Below are positions 1 through 7,024 of a stretch of 12,967 nt of DNA, piece by piece (the first letter of the stretch is position 1; each line of letters begins with the position of its first letter). Location of the stretch: positions 1-12,967 of the forward strand of contig JANYLF010000096.1 of assembly GCA_025357995.1 (NCBI GenBank), read 5' to 3'. The notes below the pieces were generated by a model that worked only from the letters and a program-made list of their open reading frames with translations, was not told the DNA's origin and did no database searches. The position numbers and the translations under genes were made by a program. This DNA comes from Acidimicrobiia bacterium. GTDB lineage: Bacteria > Actinomycetota > Acidimicrobiia > IMCC26256 > JAENVU01.

Positions 1-879
1 CGAAGCGCGTGCGCTCGCTCGGCGAGAGAGGACGTCGGTCCGCCGGTCGGGTTCGAAGCCGACGGTGAGGTAGAGACCTTGCGCGGCCGGGTTGTCCGGT
101 CTGAAGCAGATCTTGATGCGCAGTACTCCGGCCTCGGCCAGAAGGTCGATGCCGGCGGTGAGGAGGTGGCGGGCAAGTCCCCGTCGCTGGTGGTCGTCTT
201 CGGTGCGCATGGGTTCGACGAGGCCCGTAGCGGTTTCCGGATCGAACCAGAACAACGCGTGCGCCGCGACGCTGTCGCTACTGTCGAGCACGAGCAGGTC
301 GAGGTCGGGGCGATACGACGAAGTTTGACGAAGGCGCGTCTCCACGTCAGGTCCGCTCCGTTTGATCATGTGATGTGGACGCGGCATCGTGTCGACGCGA
401 CTGGACAAGCGATAGTCCTCGTGCAGCGGGCTGATCTCCGGTCGAGCGTCCGCAGCCAGCCACGTCTCCACCACGCCGTCTTCCTTGATTGCGAACCCAT
501 GGCCGACCAATAGCTCACGCATCACGTCATCGGCACGGTCGACCTCGAGTTCGACCGTGTCAAACCGGGACTCGCCGGCATGGGCAAGCCCACGCTCGAT
601 GACATAGGCAACCCAGTCGGGAGTTGCGTCGGGCATGAGGATCGGGTCGAGAGCTATCCGGTCGCCCCAGTCGGTTGCGATCGCCGCAGCTTCGGGACGA
701 CCGAGGTGATCGAACCAGAAGAGCTGACCGAGATCGTCGGTTGCGCGCGGGGTGCGCCACCACCACTGCAAGTCGGCAGCTTCATACAACCCGTTCGTGG
801 GGTGCGCACTGCGGACTCGGTGGAGGAGCGCCGTCGCTGCTTCCAAGTAGTGAACACCGACCAGGTGCTGTTCCCGCAT
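1..879 (-). CDS. Tandem-domain GNAT family N-acetyltransferase (3' end cut by window edge)
   Basis: The frame is open from an ATG at 879-877 to base 1 (293 codons, no stop), so the C-terminus lies outside the window. The C-terminal half shows the GNAT acetyl-CoA loop Q-R-R-G-L-A at residues 231-236, preceded by the beta-strand VEPMRTEDDH and followed by a helix (RHLLTAGIDLLAEAG) and the late motif NPAAQGLYLTVGFEP. The N-terminal half (about 1-140) looks like a degenerate second GNAT domain: it has its own FWFD strand and a late L-x-x-G-H-G-F segment, and the FWFD string recurs in the C-terminal half. Such proteins transfer an acetyl group from acetyl-CoA to an amine; the substrate cannot be told. 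An in-frame GTG at 888-886 is an alternative start. It follows a TACGTT box by 6 nt, which fits leaderless initiation, whereas the ATG has only a weak Shine-Dalgarno. The gene is divergent from the TSUP permease. Confidence 0.88.
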   Translation of the reverse strand, partial: MREQHLVGVHYLEAATALLHRVRSAHPTNGLYEAADLQWWWRTPRATDDLGQLFWFDHLGRPEAAAIATDWGDRIALDPILMPDATPDWVAYVIERGLAHAGESRFDTVELEVDRADDVMRELLVGHGFAIKEDGVVETWLAADARPEISPLHEDYRLSSRVDTMPRPHHMIKRSGPDVETRLRQTSSYRPDLDLLVLDSSDSVAAHALFWFDPETATGLVEPMRTEDDHQRRGLARHLLTAGIDLLAEAGVLRIKICFRPDNPAAQGLYLTVGFEPDRRTDVLSRRASARAS

Positions 880-894
880 TGCTCGCACGGCTCA

Positions 895-900
895 AACGTA
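895..900 (-). promoter_or_regulatory. Possible -10 box (TACGTT) for the GNAT gene
   Basis: On the minus strand a TANNNT box lies 6 nt before an in-frame GTG (888-886), the spacing expected for leaderless transcripts in actinobacteria. No convincing -35 is visible 16-18 nt upstream. This short motif could occur by chance. Confidence 0.25.
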
Positions 901-1035
901 CGGCGTCGGGATTGCTCGACCCCATCGGATAACGGTCCCGCAGTTTCGGCCGCGCCTCATTTACATTGCGCGCCATGACAACACGGACGTGGTGTCGCTC
1001 GACATGACCCGTCCCGGCTCGGCGGATATCGCCCC

Positions 1036-1041
1036 TAGATT
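1036..1041 (+). promoter_or_regulatory. Possible -10 box (TAGATT) giving a leaderless TSUP transcript
   Basis: TAGATT matches the actinobacterial TANNNT -10 consensus and ends 9 nt before the ATG at 1051. The intervening bases (GCTCACCTC) contain no Shine-Dalgarno sequence, so a leaderless mRNA is plausible. No clear -35 is seen. The rest of the 880-1050 divergent region shows nothing else I can name. Confidence 0.35.
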
Positions 1042-1050
1042 GCTCACCTC

Positions 1051-1797
1051 ATGAACCCGGCCGACGCGGCACTCATCGTCCTCGCGGGCATTGCGGCGGG
1101 GATGATCAACACCGTGGTCGGTTCCGGATCGTTGATCACGTTTCCCACGCTCATCGCGCTCGGGTACCCACCAGTACTCGCGAATGTTTCCAACAACATC
1201 GGACTCGTTCCGGGTTCGCTCTCGGGTGCAATCGGCTACCGGCGGGAGCTCCGTGGCCAACGCGAGCGGCTCGCGAGGCTCGTGCCCGCGTCGATTGTCG
1301 GTGGTCTGATCGGATCGATCCTGTTGCTGTGGCTGCCGAGCGAGGTGTTCACGACCGTCGTCATCGTCCTGATCATCGTGGCGCTCGTCCTCGTCGTCAT
1401 GCAGCCACGGCTGTCGCACTGGCTGGCCGCGCGCGGTCACTCGAGCGCGAAGGTCACCGTGCCGCTGTGCCTGATCGTGGGAGGAGCCGGGATCTACGGC
1501 GGTTACTTCGGCGCGGCGCAGGGCATCATCCTCATCGCCTCACTCAGCATCTTCTTGGCCGACGATCTGCAACGGCTGAACGCCACGAAGAACGTGCTCG
1601 CCATGGTGGTGAACCTGGTCGCGTCGTTCACGTTCATCATCGCGACTCATGTGGACTGGGCCATCGTCGGCTGTATTGCCGCCGGCTCCGTGGTCGGTGG
1701 ACAACTCGGCGCGACGGTCGGCCGCAAGCTCGACCCTCGCGTCCTGCGCGGTGTGATCGTGGTCGTCGGGCTCTCCGCTCTGATTCGCCTTCTCTGA
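1051..1797 (+). CDS. TSUP family membrane permease (TauE/SafE-like anion exporter)
   Basis: A 248-residue, strongly hydrophobic protein with about eight predicted membrane segments (roughly residues 7-23, 42-60, 80-98, 101-118, 136-156, 157-170, 182-200 and 203-247). It has the two-fold repeat organisation of the TSUP family: a first Gly-rich half with N-T-V-V-G-S-G-S-L-I-T-F-P-T-L (20-34) and S-N-N-I (47-50), and a second half with G-G-Y-F-G-A-A-Q-G-I (150-159) and L-N-A-T-K-N (176-181). Length is typical for the family (about 250). Family members move sulfite, sulfonates or related organic anions across the cytoplasmic membrane; the substrate is not readable from sequence. The ATG is favoured by the position of the first membrane helix and a TAGATT box 9 nt upstream. 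It is transcribed alone and converges on the methyltransferase. Confidence 0.92.
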   Translation: MNPADAALIVLAGIAAGMINTVVGSGSLITFPTLIALGYPPVLANVSNNIGLVPGSLSGAIGYRRELRGQRERLARLVPASIVGGLIGSILLLWLPSEVFTTVVIVLIIVALVLVVMQPRLSHWLAARGHSSAKVTVPLCLIVGGAGIYGGYFGAAQGIILIASLSIFLADDLQRLNATKNVLAMVVNLVASFTFIIATHVDWAIVGCIAAGSVVGGQLGATVGRKLDPRVLRGVIVVVGLSALIRLL

Positions 1798-1808
1798 GGT
1801 CTGGCGGC

Positions 1809-1822
1809 GACCCGAAGGGGTC
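1809..1822. terminator. Small hairpin between convergent genes
   Basis: GACCC-GAAG-GGGTC forms a 5-bp stem with a 4-nt loop in the 23-bp gap between the permease stop and the methyltransferase stop, overlapping the latter by two bases. Position suits a bidirectional terminator. The stem is short and there is no T-tract, so support is weak. Confidence 0.3.
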
Positions 1823-2567
1823 AGATCGTCGAGAGCGGCGGCACGCCAAACTGCACACTCTTGGTCAGCACGTACTTCGCGAAGAAGGCGTCGTCGGAGT
1901 AGACGGCTTCGGTGATGGTAAAGCCGGCGCGTTCGATCATGGGTTCGAGGAGCCACGTGAAGGTGGAGTGCTCGTCGCGGATGTGCTCTTCCAGCTCGCC
2001 GCGGTCCCACCCGCTCCCTACGTCGTCACTCCCGGTCGCGCACCAAGCCTCGACGCACACCTCCGCGTCGGCGGGCGAGAAGTTGTAGACCACATCCCAG
2101 AGCCGCAGGATCCCGCCGGGGCGCAGCATCGAGTGCAGGCGATGCAGCGCGACGCTCTTCCAGAAATCTGGGAGATGATGCAGCGCGTACCGTGAATAGA
2201 TCACGTCGGCTGGCGGACCGGCATGGTCGTAGGTGAGGAACCCCGCCTGCACGACCGTGAGGTTCTCGAGCGCCGCGGCCGCGGCCTTGGCTCGCAGCGC
2301 GCGCAGCATCACGTCGGACACGTCGACCGCGATCACGCGATCGAACACGCGCGCCGCGGCCACCGAGAACTGGCCGGTACCTGCGCCAATGTCCACGACC
2401 GTCGCCCGGTGGTCGAGCCCGAGCGACGTGAGCAGCGCGACCTCATCCGCCGCGTCGGCGTCTTCCTTCTGGTCGTACCGCGCGACATGTTCGGCGTCGA
2501 GGTTCTCGCGCCCGGCGGTGGTGAGTTCGTCGAGGAGCCAGCCCGGTCGATGGGGGAGTGCAGTCAC
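1821..2567 (-). CDS. Class I SAM-dependent methyltransferase
   Basis: A 248-residue protein with the Rossmann-fold methyltransferase motifs in order: motif I V-V-D-I-G-A-G-T-G-Q-F (57-67), an acidic strand end after I-A-V-D-V-S (79-84) for ribose binding, the segment Y-S-R-Y-A-L-H-H-L-P-D-F (124-135) typical of Methyltransf_11/25 proteins, and the post-motif L-R-P-G-G-I-L (148-154). It transfers a methyl group from S-adenosylmethionine; the acceptor cannot be deduced. A preceding helical segment (about 10-45) probably caps the active site. The GTG at 2567-2565 is chosen because the frame upstream loses family character. A second in-frame GTG at 2600-2598 is possible; neither has a clear Shine-Dalgarno. 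The frame stays open far upstream without stops, a GC-rich artefact overlapping the repeat-protein gene. Confidence 0.9.
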   Translation of the reverse strand: MTALPHRPGWLLDELTTAGRENLDAEHVARYDQKEDADAADEVALLTSLGLDHRATVVDIGAGTGQFSVAAARVFDRVIAVDVSDVMLRALRAKAAAAALENLTVVQAGFLTYDHAGPPADVIYSRYALHHLPDFWKSVALHRLHSMLRPGGILRLWDVVYNFSPADAEVCVEAWCATGSDDVGSGWDRGELEEHIRDEHSTFTWLLEPMIERAGFTITEAVYSDDAFFAKYVLTKSVQFGVPPLSTI

Positions 2568-2634
2568 GCGGCCAGCGTGCCAGATCGGTGACGTCGGCAC
2601 GCGGCCATTTGGGCCATCGACCGCGCCCACACGC

Positions 2635-2664
2635 GAGTCGGCGGCCCCGAGAGGCCGCCGACTC
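2635..2664 (-). terminator. Strong 12-bp hairpin downstream of the repeat-protein gene
   Basis: GAGTCGGCGGCC and GGCCGCCGACTC form a perfect 12-bp inverted repeat around the 6-nt loop CCGAGA, starting 30 nt past the stop of the secreted repeat protein and before the methyltransferase start. No T-tract follows on the minus strand, which is common for terminator hairpins in high-GC actinobacteria. The stem would be very stable, so transcription termination or 3'-end protection is the likely role. Confidence 0.65.
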
Positions 2665-2694
2665 CGTCTTCGAGTTGTAGCGCGGTGCCGCGAC

Positions 2695-4221
2695 CTATTC
2701 CGAGGTGATCGCGACGCCCCGTGCGATATTCCAACCCAGCCAGTACGGGCCGTCGATCGGCGGACCCGGCACGTCGGTGCCGCCGTTGCCCGCAATGTCG
2801 AAGCCGGAGAGGCCACCGTAACCGTCGAGAACGTAACCGCCGATGCCCTCGGACGCGTCGCGCAGCACGGTGACGCCTTGTGCGATGTTGAAGCCCGGCC
2901 AGTACGGTCCGAGCTGAGTAGCGGCGGGCGTGGTCGCGTTGGTGGTGAAGGGATGTATGCCGCCGAACCCGTCGACGACGTACCCGGTGCCGTCGGCGAG
3001 CATCGTGACGCCGCGGGCGATGTCCCAGCCCAGCCAGTAGGGAGCGCCGCTCGCGACCGGGACCAGGTTGTTGCCGATCGAGAAGCCGTGGAGACCGCCA
3101 AAACCATCCAGGACAAATCCTCCCTTGCCGTCCCGGAGCAACGCGACGTCACGAGCGATATCCCAGCCCTGCCAGTAGGGAGCGCCGCCGATAGTGGGTG
3201 GTGTGAACGGCGGGGCGCCGGCCGAGAACAGGTGCAGTCCGCCCCAGCCGTCGACGATGTAGCCCGCTTGGAGGATCGACGGGAACATGTCGACGCCGCG
3301 GGCGATGTCCCAACCGAGCCAGTACGGACCGTCGGTTGCCACCGGTGTGGTGCCGGTACTCGTCGCGGTCCGGAATCCGTGCAGTCCGCCGTAGCCGTCG
3401 AGCACGAACCCGCGCGCCTTTACCGGGTAGGTGGGCGGCGGCGGAGGGGGCGGCGGCGGGGGAGCTGCGCCCATCGCGACGAAGGGCGTGTACTGATGCG
3501 CGGCCGGTGCAAAGTCGTCCGAGAAGGCCGCCGTGCTCCCGAACGGGTTGGTGTCGATCTCCATGCCGAAGATGAGGCTGATCGGCCCGAACCCGCCGAG
3601 ACAACCGGGATAGAACGACAGGGTGTACCCGCCCGTGCTGCTCCAATCGAACGTGGCATTGCAAAGGTGGTTGAAGCTCGGCGTGGCGTCGGTCACCTCG
3701 CCGATCAGGTTCCCGGTGTTTGGATCACGAATGCCGCCCACCAAGAAGTCGGCGTTGGCATCGCCGTTCACATCGATCCCGTGCAGGGTCGCAGACTCTC
3801 CACACGTGCCACCGCCGGGATTGATGCAATCCCATTCCGGCGCGGTACGCGGGTCGGTCATCGTCACCGTCTTGAACGCCAACGTGATCGTGGAAGGGTT
3901 GTAATACACCGCGTACGCGGTGATGTCGGCGCGGGGATCCGCGTCACCGGTCGCGTCCGTCGCGGCGTACGGCGACGGAACGGTGGCCGCCGCGCTGTGC
4001 ACCGCGGATGCGTGCAGTCCGGCCTGCATGCTCTGGGCGAGGTGCGAGTTGCGCAGCGAGTGATGCGCGCGAGTGGAGGTGGCCGCGTGCATCGACGCGC
4101 CGGCTCCGGGCGTGATCGCGCCGACCATGCCGACGAGTACACCGACCACAAGCGTGAGCCTCAGTTTTCGGTGGTTGCCGCCTCGTACGCGTCGTGCGCG
4201 CTCGGTACCGGTGGATTGCAC
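2695..4221 (-). CDS. Secreted protein with five ~48-residue Gly/Trp repeats after a polyproline linker
   Basis: A 508-residue protein. Residues 1-20 are Arg/Lys-rich and 21-38 hydrophobic, followed by small residues ending about A42, which looks like a signal peptide (or an N-terminal anchor). Residues about 80-250 form a domain with four Cys (132, 140, 187, 207) and an Asp-rich D-V-N-G-D-A-N-A-D-F stretch (150-159) resembling calcium-binding loops. Ten prolines (254-263) then lead into five repeats beginning at 271, 320, 368, 413 and 462. Each has a G-[FY]-[VI]-[LIV]-D-G-x-G-G core and a later P-Y-W-x-G-[WF]-[DN]-I-A motif; a propeller-like fold is possible. I cannot name the family or function; an extracellular or surface role is inferred. 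The GTG at 4221-4219 is chosen for the signal peptide; GAGAGG lies upstream. It has its own promoter and 3' hairpin, so it is probably monocistronic. Confidence 0.88.
   Translation of the reverse strand: MQSTGTERARRVRGGNHRKLRLTLVVGVLVGMVGAITPGAGASMHAATSTRAHHSLRNSHLAQSMQAGLHASAVHSAAATVPSPYAATDATGDADPRADITAYAVYYNPSTITLAFKTVTMTDPRTAPEWDCINPGGGTCGESATLHGIDVNGDANADFLVGGIRDPNTGNLIGEVTDATPSFNHLCNATFDWSSTGGYTLSFYPGCLGGFGPISLIFGMEIDTNPFGSTAAFSDDFAPAAHQYTPFVAMGAAPPPPPPPPPPTYPVKARGFVLDGYGGLHGFRTATSTGTTPVATDGPYWLGWDIARGVDMFPSILQAGYIVDGWGGLHLFSAGAPPFTPPTIGGAPYWQGWDIARDVALLRDGKGGFVLDGFGGLHGFSIGNNLVPVASGAPYWLGWDIARGVTMLADGTGYVVDGFGGIHPFTTNATTPAATQLGPYWPGFNIAQGVTVLRDASEGIGGYVLDGYGGLSGFDIAGNGGTDVPGPPIDGPYWLGWNIARGVAITSE
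2698..3411 (-). repeat. Five tandem coding repeats (45-49 codons each)
   Basis: The C-terminal half of the secreted protein consists of five diverged units with start-to-start spacing of 49, 48, 45 and 49 codons. The most constant parts are D-G-[YWF]-G-G-[LI]-[HS]-x-F and P-Y-W-[LQP]-G-[WF]-[DN]-I-A-[RQ]-[GD]-V. Loops between them vary in sequence and length. The last unit has Ser in place of the His found in the other four. Confidence 0.9.
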
Positions 4222-4262
4222 AGTGCACCTGCCTCTCGTCCTGCCACTGATTGGAGCGCCGG

Positions 4263-4291
4263 ACGATAACGACGGCCCGCGTACCTGTCAA
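4263..4291 (-). promoter_or_regulatory. Consensus-like sigma-70 promoter of the repeat-protein gene
   Basis: On the minus strand TTGACA (4291-4286) is separated by exactly 17 bp from TATCGT (4268-4263), a full -35 match and a TANNNT -10 box. The predicted start near 4255 would give a leader of about 35 nt before the GTG at 4221. It is the best promoter in the window and suggests high, housekeeping-sigma expression. Bases 4292-4391 between it and the DinB gene show nothing further. Confidence 0.7.
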
Positions 4292-4391
4292 CGGCGAGGA
4301 CGATTGAACAGTGCGGACGACCTACTGTCCAAGTTGCGAATATCCATCCGATTCCGACGTTGCATTCCCGCGTATCAGTTGGCCGGCATCA

Positions 4392-4916
4392 TCATGAATC
4401 GCATGCAGACGCGCTGACGCGCGGCGCTTGCGCCTCGGCGTCGGCGAGGTGGTGTTCGCATTCATGGAGCGCCTGCGCGGCGACCCACCGCAGGTTCCGC
4501 GTGGCCGGGATGGGCCAGGGGTAGAAGATCGGTCGTTCATCGAATTGGTCGGGGAGCGCGTCGAAGGTGCGAGTGAAGATCGCACCGGCCATCTCGATCT
4601 CGTTGGCGAGTATCGGGGCGGCGTCGTTCCGGTACAAGCCCAACGCGACGCGCGCGTCCACGTGCATCGGGTGAGGCCGAGGGTGGTCTTCGGCGGCGCC
4701 GAGGATGATGCGGTCGCGGAGGTTGAAGAACACGTCGCGCACGTGGCATCCGTACTCGATCATCGACCAGGTGTCCGGCGCGGGCCGCCGCGAGGCCTCG
4801 GCGGGGTGGGCGCGCAGGAGGGTTGCGAAGCGCTGCGTGGCCGCGGTGACGCGCGGAGTGATCTCGGCCGACGTCACCGCGTCCCACGCGAACGGGCAGG
4901 TCGGGCACGTCTCCAT
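4392..4916 (-). CDS. DinB-like / maleylpyruvate-isomerase-fold metalloprotein
   Basis: A 174-residue, mostly helical protein. It carries the metal-binding His pattern of the DinB/MDMPI superfamily: His58 in a helix after P-D-T-W-S-M-I-E-Y (48-55), and His151 with His155 in the helix A-L-H-E-C-E-H-H-L (149-157). The conserved R-x-L-R-W-V-like stretch just before the second His pair (140-146) is also present. Family members are divalent-metal proteins, several of which are thiol (mycothiol or bacillithiol) dependent transferases or isomerases; the reaction here is unknown. The N-terminus has an unusual C-P-T-C-P-F (4-9) Cys pair. The ATG at 4916 is supported by GAGGA (complement of 4924-4928) 7 nt upstream. 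It follows the pilin cassette by 84 bp on the same strand and could be read from it. Confidence 0.85.
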   Translation of the reverse strand: METCPTCPFAWDAVTSAEITPRVTAATQRFATLLRAHPAEASRRPAPDTWSMIEYGCHVRDVFFNLRDRIILGAAEDHPRPHPMHVDARVALGLYRNDAAPILANEIEMAGAIFTRTFDALPDQFDERPIFYPWPIPATRNLRWVAAQALHECEHHLADAEAQAPRVSASACDS

Positions 4917-5000
4917 GGTGCGATCCTCGCAGAAGTCGCGGACGTGGAGCTACCGGAGGGGAACCGCTCGGCGCGGCCGGCCGCAGTCGACCGCACCGCG

Positions 5001-6470
5001 TCAGCAGCTCGTGGTCGCAATCGGCCCGGGTACGCATTCGAGCCACAGCGCCACGTCGAGGGTGGTGGCCCCGAACCCCACGATCTGACCGACGCGAGGG
5101 TCGTACGTGAGGTTCATGCCGTTGTTCACCTGGATGTTGTTCGCCACGACGGATCCATGGAACTCGGCGCTGTTCTTGAACGCGACCGGCCCGTTGGGGG
5201 CGTAGAGCAGCACCCCTACGTTGTCACCGGTCGAGAGGCTTCCGCTGCGCATGTCGAAGTTGTTCTTGAATCCGATGGCGCAATCGGACGGGTTGCCACC
5301 GGTCGTGGTGCATGTGGACGCCGACGCGGTGTACCAGGAGGCGAGCACGATCGTGGTGTCGGCGCTGACCGTTGCGTCGAGTCCTCCCGACGCGTCGATG
5401 GGCGACGTGTCGGCAAGGATCGTGAGGTCGCCGTTCGCCACCACGTTGTTGAGGGTCACCGGATACGCGACGCCGCCGCCCGCGATGTAGAACGTGCCGG
5501 ACAAGGCGGTGTTGTGTCCGGCGATGTACGCGTTGAACGCGGCGTAGTCGGCGGGAAAGTTGTACTCGTGCACGGTTCCGCTCGGATAGTTCGCAGCGTT
5601 GTAGGTGAACGGTGGCACCGTCTTCGTCGCCGGCGCCGGAGTGCACTTGAGCGGCGATTTGGTCCCGGTTACGGAGGACGTGATCGCACCCCATGCGGTG
5701 GCCGACCCGGTGATGGTGCCTGATGTGCCGATCTTGTAGCGCAGTGATGTGATGTCGTCGGTGCACGAGGGCGTGCCGTCCGACGCGGTGGCGTTCCCGC
5801 CGATCGCCGTTCCGGGCCCGAGGTTCATTCCCGCGCCCGTCGAGTCGTACCCGCCGGACCAGGCATTGCCCTCGATAGTGGAGCCGTTGTTCATCTGGAT
5901 GTACCCGGTGGCCGCGGTGACGTCACCGTGCGCGGTGGCGGTCCCGCTCGGACAGCTCGCGCTCGTCGACGCGCGAACGGCGTCGTTGTTGTCGACGATG
6001 ACCGAGGTGTTCGACCACACGTCGCCACACACGGTGTTGTTGTTGTGCGTGGTGATGTCGGTCCGTGAGAAGAGTGCGTAGGAGAACGATGCCGGCGGCG
6101 CAAGCGTGACGCGCAGGCGTCGGGTCGAAGAGGTCGTCGTCGCGCTGCCGACGGAACCGGTCGCGTCGATCTGGTAGCGGTTCCGCGCGAGCGCCGTCAC
6201 CCGGTACGAATACGAACCGCCCGCGGTGTTGGCGGTGACCGTGCCTACGGGTATGACCGCGTGGCTGTTCTGGAGGGACGCGATCGCGTCCTGTACGCCG
6301 GATTCGGCCACATGGAGCGCTTGGCCCCACGAGCGATCGTGCGCGGACGTGGTCTGGTCGTGCATGGCGACGTACATCATCGAAGCCGCCAGCATGCTGA
6401 CGACCATCGCGACCATCAGGACCGAGACCATCGCGACTCCGGCTTCGCTGGAGCGGCGTCGATAGTTCAT
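5001..6470 (-). CDS. PilX-type pilus assembly protein with a repetitive C-terminal passenger
   Basis: A 489-residue protein whose N-terminus matches the PilX_N pattern: basic residues 1-8, a hydrophobic helix at 12-35 (G-V-A-M-V-S-V-L-M-V) and the A-L-H-V-A-E-S-G-V-Q (51-60) segment that follows the helix in this family. The long remainder is rich in Asn, Thr, Gly and Ser with short strand-like units, suggesting a beta-helix. Near the end, G-V-L-L-Y-A-P-N-G-P-V-A-F-K-N-S (419-434) and Y-D-P resemble the C-terminal domain seen in many Gram-positive PilX-like proteins. PilX proteins are minor components of type IV pilus-like machines. The start is the ATG at 6470, which overlaps the preceding stop by 4 nt (ATGA) and places the helix at the N-terminus; a longer in-frame extension lacks support. 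It ends L-E-C-V-P-G-P-I-A-T-T-S-C. Confidence 0.87.
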   Translation of the reverse strand: MNYRRRSSEAGVAMVSVLMVAMVVSMLAASMMYVAMHDQTTSAHDRSWGQALHVAESGVQDAIASLQNSHAVIPVGTVTANTAGGSYSYRVTALARNRYQIDATGSVGSATTTSSTRRLRVTLAPPASFSYALFSRTDITTHNNNTVCGDVWSNTSVIVDNNDAVRASTSASCPSGTATAHGDVTAATGYIQMNNGSTIEGNAWSGGYDSTGAGMNLGPGTAIGGNATASDGTPSCTDDITSLRYKIGTSGTITGSATAWGAITSSVTGTKSPLKCTPAPATKTVPPFTYNAANYPSGTVHEYNFPADYAAFNAYIAGHNTALSGTFYIAGGGVAYPVTLNNVVANGDLTILADTSPIDASGGLDATVSADTTIVLASWYTASASTCTTTGGNPSDCAIGFKNNFDMRSGSLSTGDNVGVLLYAPNGPVAFKNSAEFHGSVVANNIQVNNGMNLTYDPRVGQIVGFGATTLDVALWLECVPGPIATTSC

Positions 6471-7024
6471 GCCGAGCCACCCAACGCCGCGGTGCGATTG
6501 CGGAGGTTCACCTCGGAGTCGAGTGCCAAGACGGAGTCCACGCCTTTCGACGCGAGGACTCGCAGCTGGATCCCTATCCATTGGATGTCTTGGGCGGTTC
6601 CCCCCGTGATGGTGGAGAAGACCAGCGTCGAGCTGAGGTTCTTGAGTACGGGCACCGCCGTGCCACCGTCGATCGCACGGGTGAGCTGGGTTCCGGACGC
6701 GCGGTAGGTGATTGTGTGTTGAACACTTTCGAGGTAGGTGCTGAAGGCCATGACGCTCGCGCTGGATGTAGTCGTGTCGACGGAGGAAGCTTGTCGCAGC
6801 TCCTTGGTCATCCGATTCATGGTGGCCCGCATGGCAGCCAACGTCGTCGACCGATCGGCTTGAAACGCTTGCGCGTTGGTCACGGTCTGAAGCGACGTCA
6901 GGGTCGCGCCGATCACCACGAGCACGAGCGCCGTGTAGATGAGCAGTTCGAGTAACGCAACCCCGGATTCGGAGCCGCGCTCACGAGCACTGGTTCTGGC
7001 CCAGGATGATGGTGTTGGTGGCAT
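6467..7024 (-). CDS. Type IV prepilin / pseudopilin (minor pilin)
   Basis: A 185-residue protein with a class III (prepilin) signal: a hydrophilic 21-residue leader ending S-E-S-G, predicted cleavage after Gly21, then V-A-L-L-E-L-L-I-Y-T-A-L-V-L-V with Glu26 at the +5 position of the mature protein and one membrane helix (about 22-43). The soluble part (R-A-T-M-N-R-M-T-K-E-L-R-Q-A-S near 66-80) resembles PulJ/PilW-type minor pseudopilins. A prepilin peptidase would cleave it and a pilus or type II-like machine would assemble it; neither is encoded here. The ATG at 7024 is supported by AGGGA (complement of 7034-7038) 9 nt upstream, and no in-frame start lies between it and the leader, so the gene overlaps the upstream pilin gene by 44 nt. 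Its stop overlaps the PilX-type start by 4 nt. Confidence 0.88.
   Translation of the reverse strand: MPPTPSSWARTSARERGSESGVALLELLIYTALVLVVIGATLTSLQTVTNAQAFQADRSTTLAAMRATMNRMTKELRQASSVDTTTSSASVMAFSTYLESVQHTITYRASGTQLTRAIDGGTAVPVLKNLSSTLVFSTITGGTAQDIQWIGIQLRVLASKGVDSVLALDSEVNLRNRTAALGGSA

Noticed and set aside
3426..3470. G-rich run that might form a quadruplex
   Set aside because: It is explained by Pro codons of the polyproline linker; G-runs are broken by C and no independent function is evident.
2233..4269. A 678-codon plus-strand open frame antisense to the methyltransferase and repeat-protein genes
   Set aside because: Its translation is Arg/Ala/Val/Asp-rich with no domain, and it lies opposite two genes with clear motifs. 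Long antisense frames are expected when third positions are GC-rich.
4973..4984. 12-nt palindrome GCGGCCGGCCGC between the PilX-type and DinB genes
   Set aside because: As RNA it gives only a 4-bp stem with a 4-nt loop; such GC palindromes are frequent by chance at this base composition.
4428..5723. A 431-codon plus-strand open frame across the DinB and PilX-type genes
   Set aside because: It has shadow-type composition (Arg, Gly, Val, His), spans two real genes and an intergenic gap, and shows no recognisable motif.
6471..6581. 37-codon extension of the PilX-type protein
   Set aside because: It would put hydrophilic residues before the membrane helix and overlap the upstream gene by 115 nt. 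The ATG at 6470 in an ATGA junction is far more likely.
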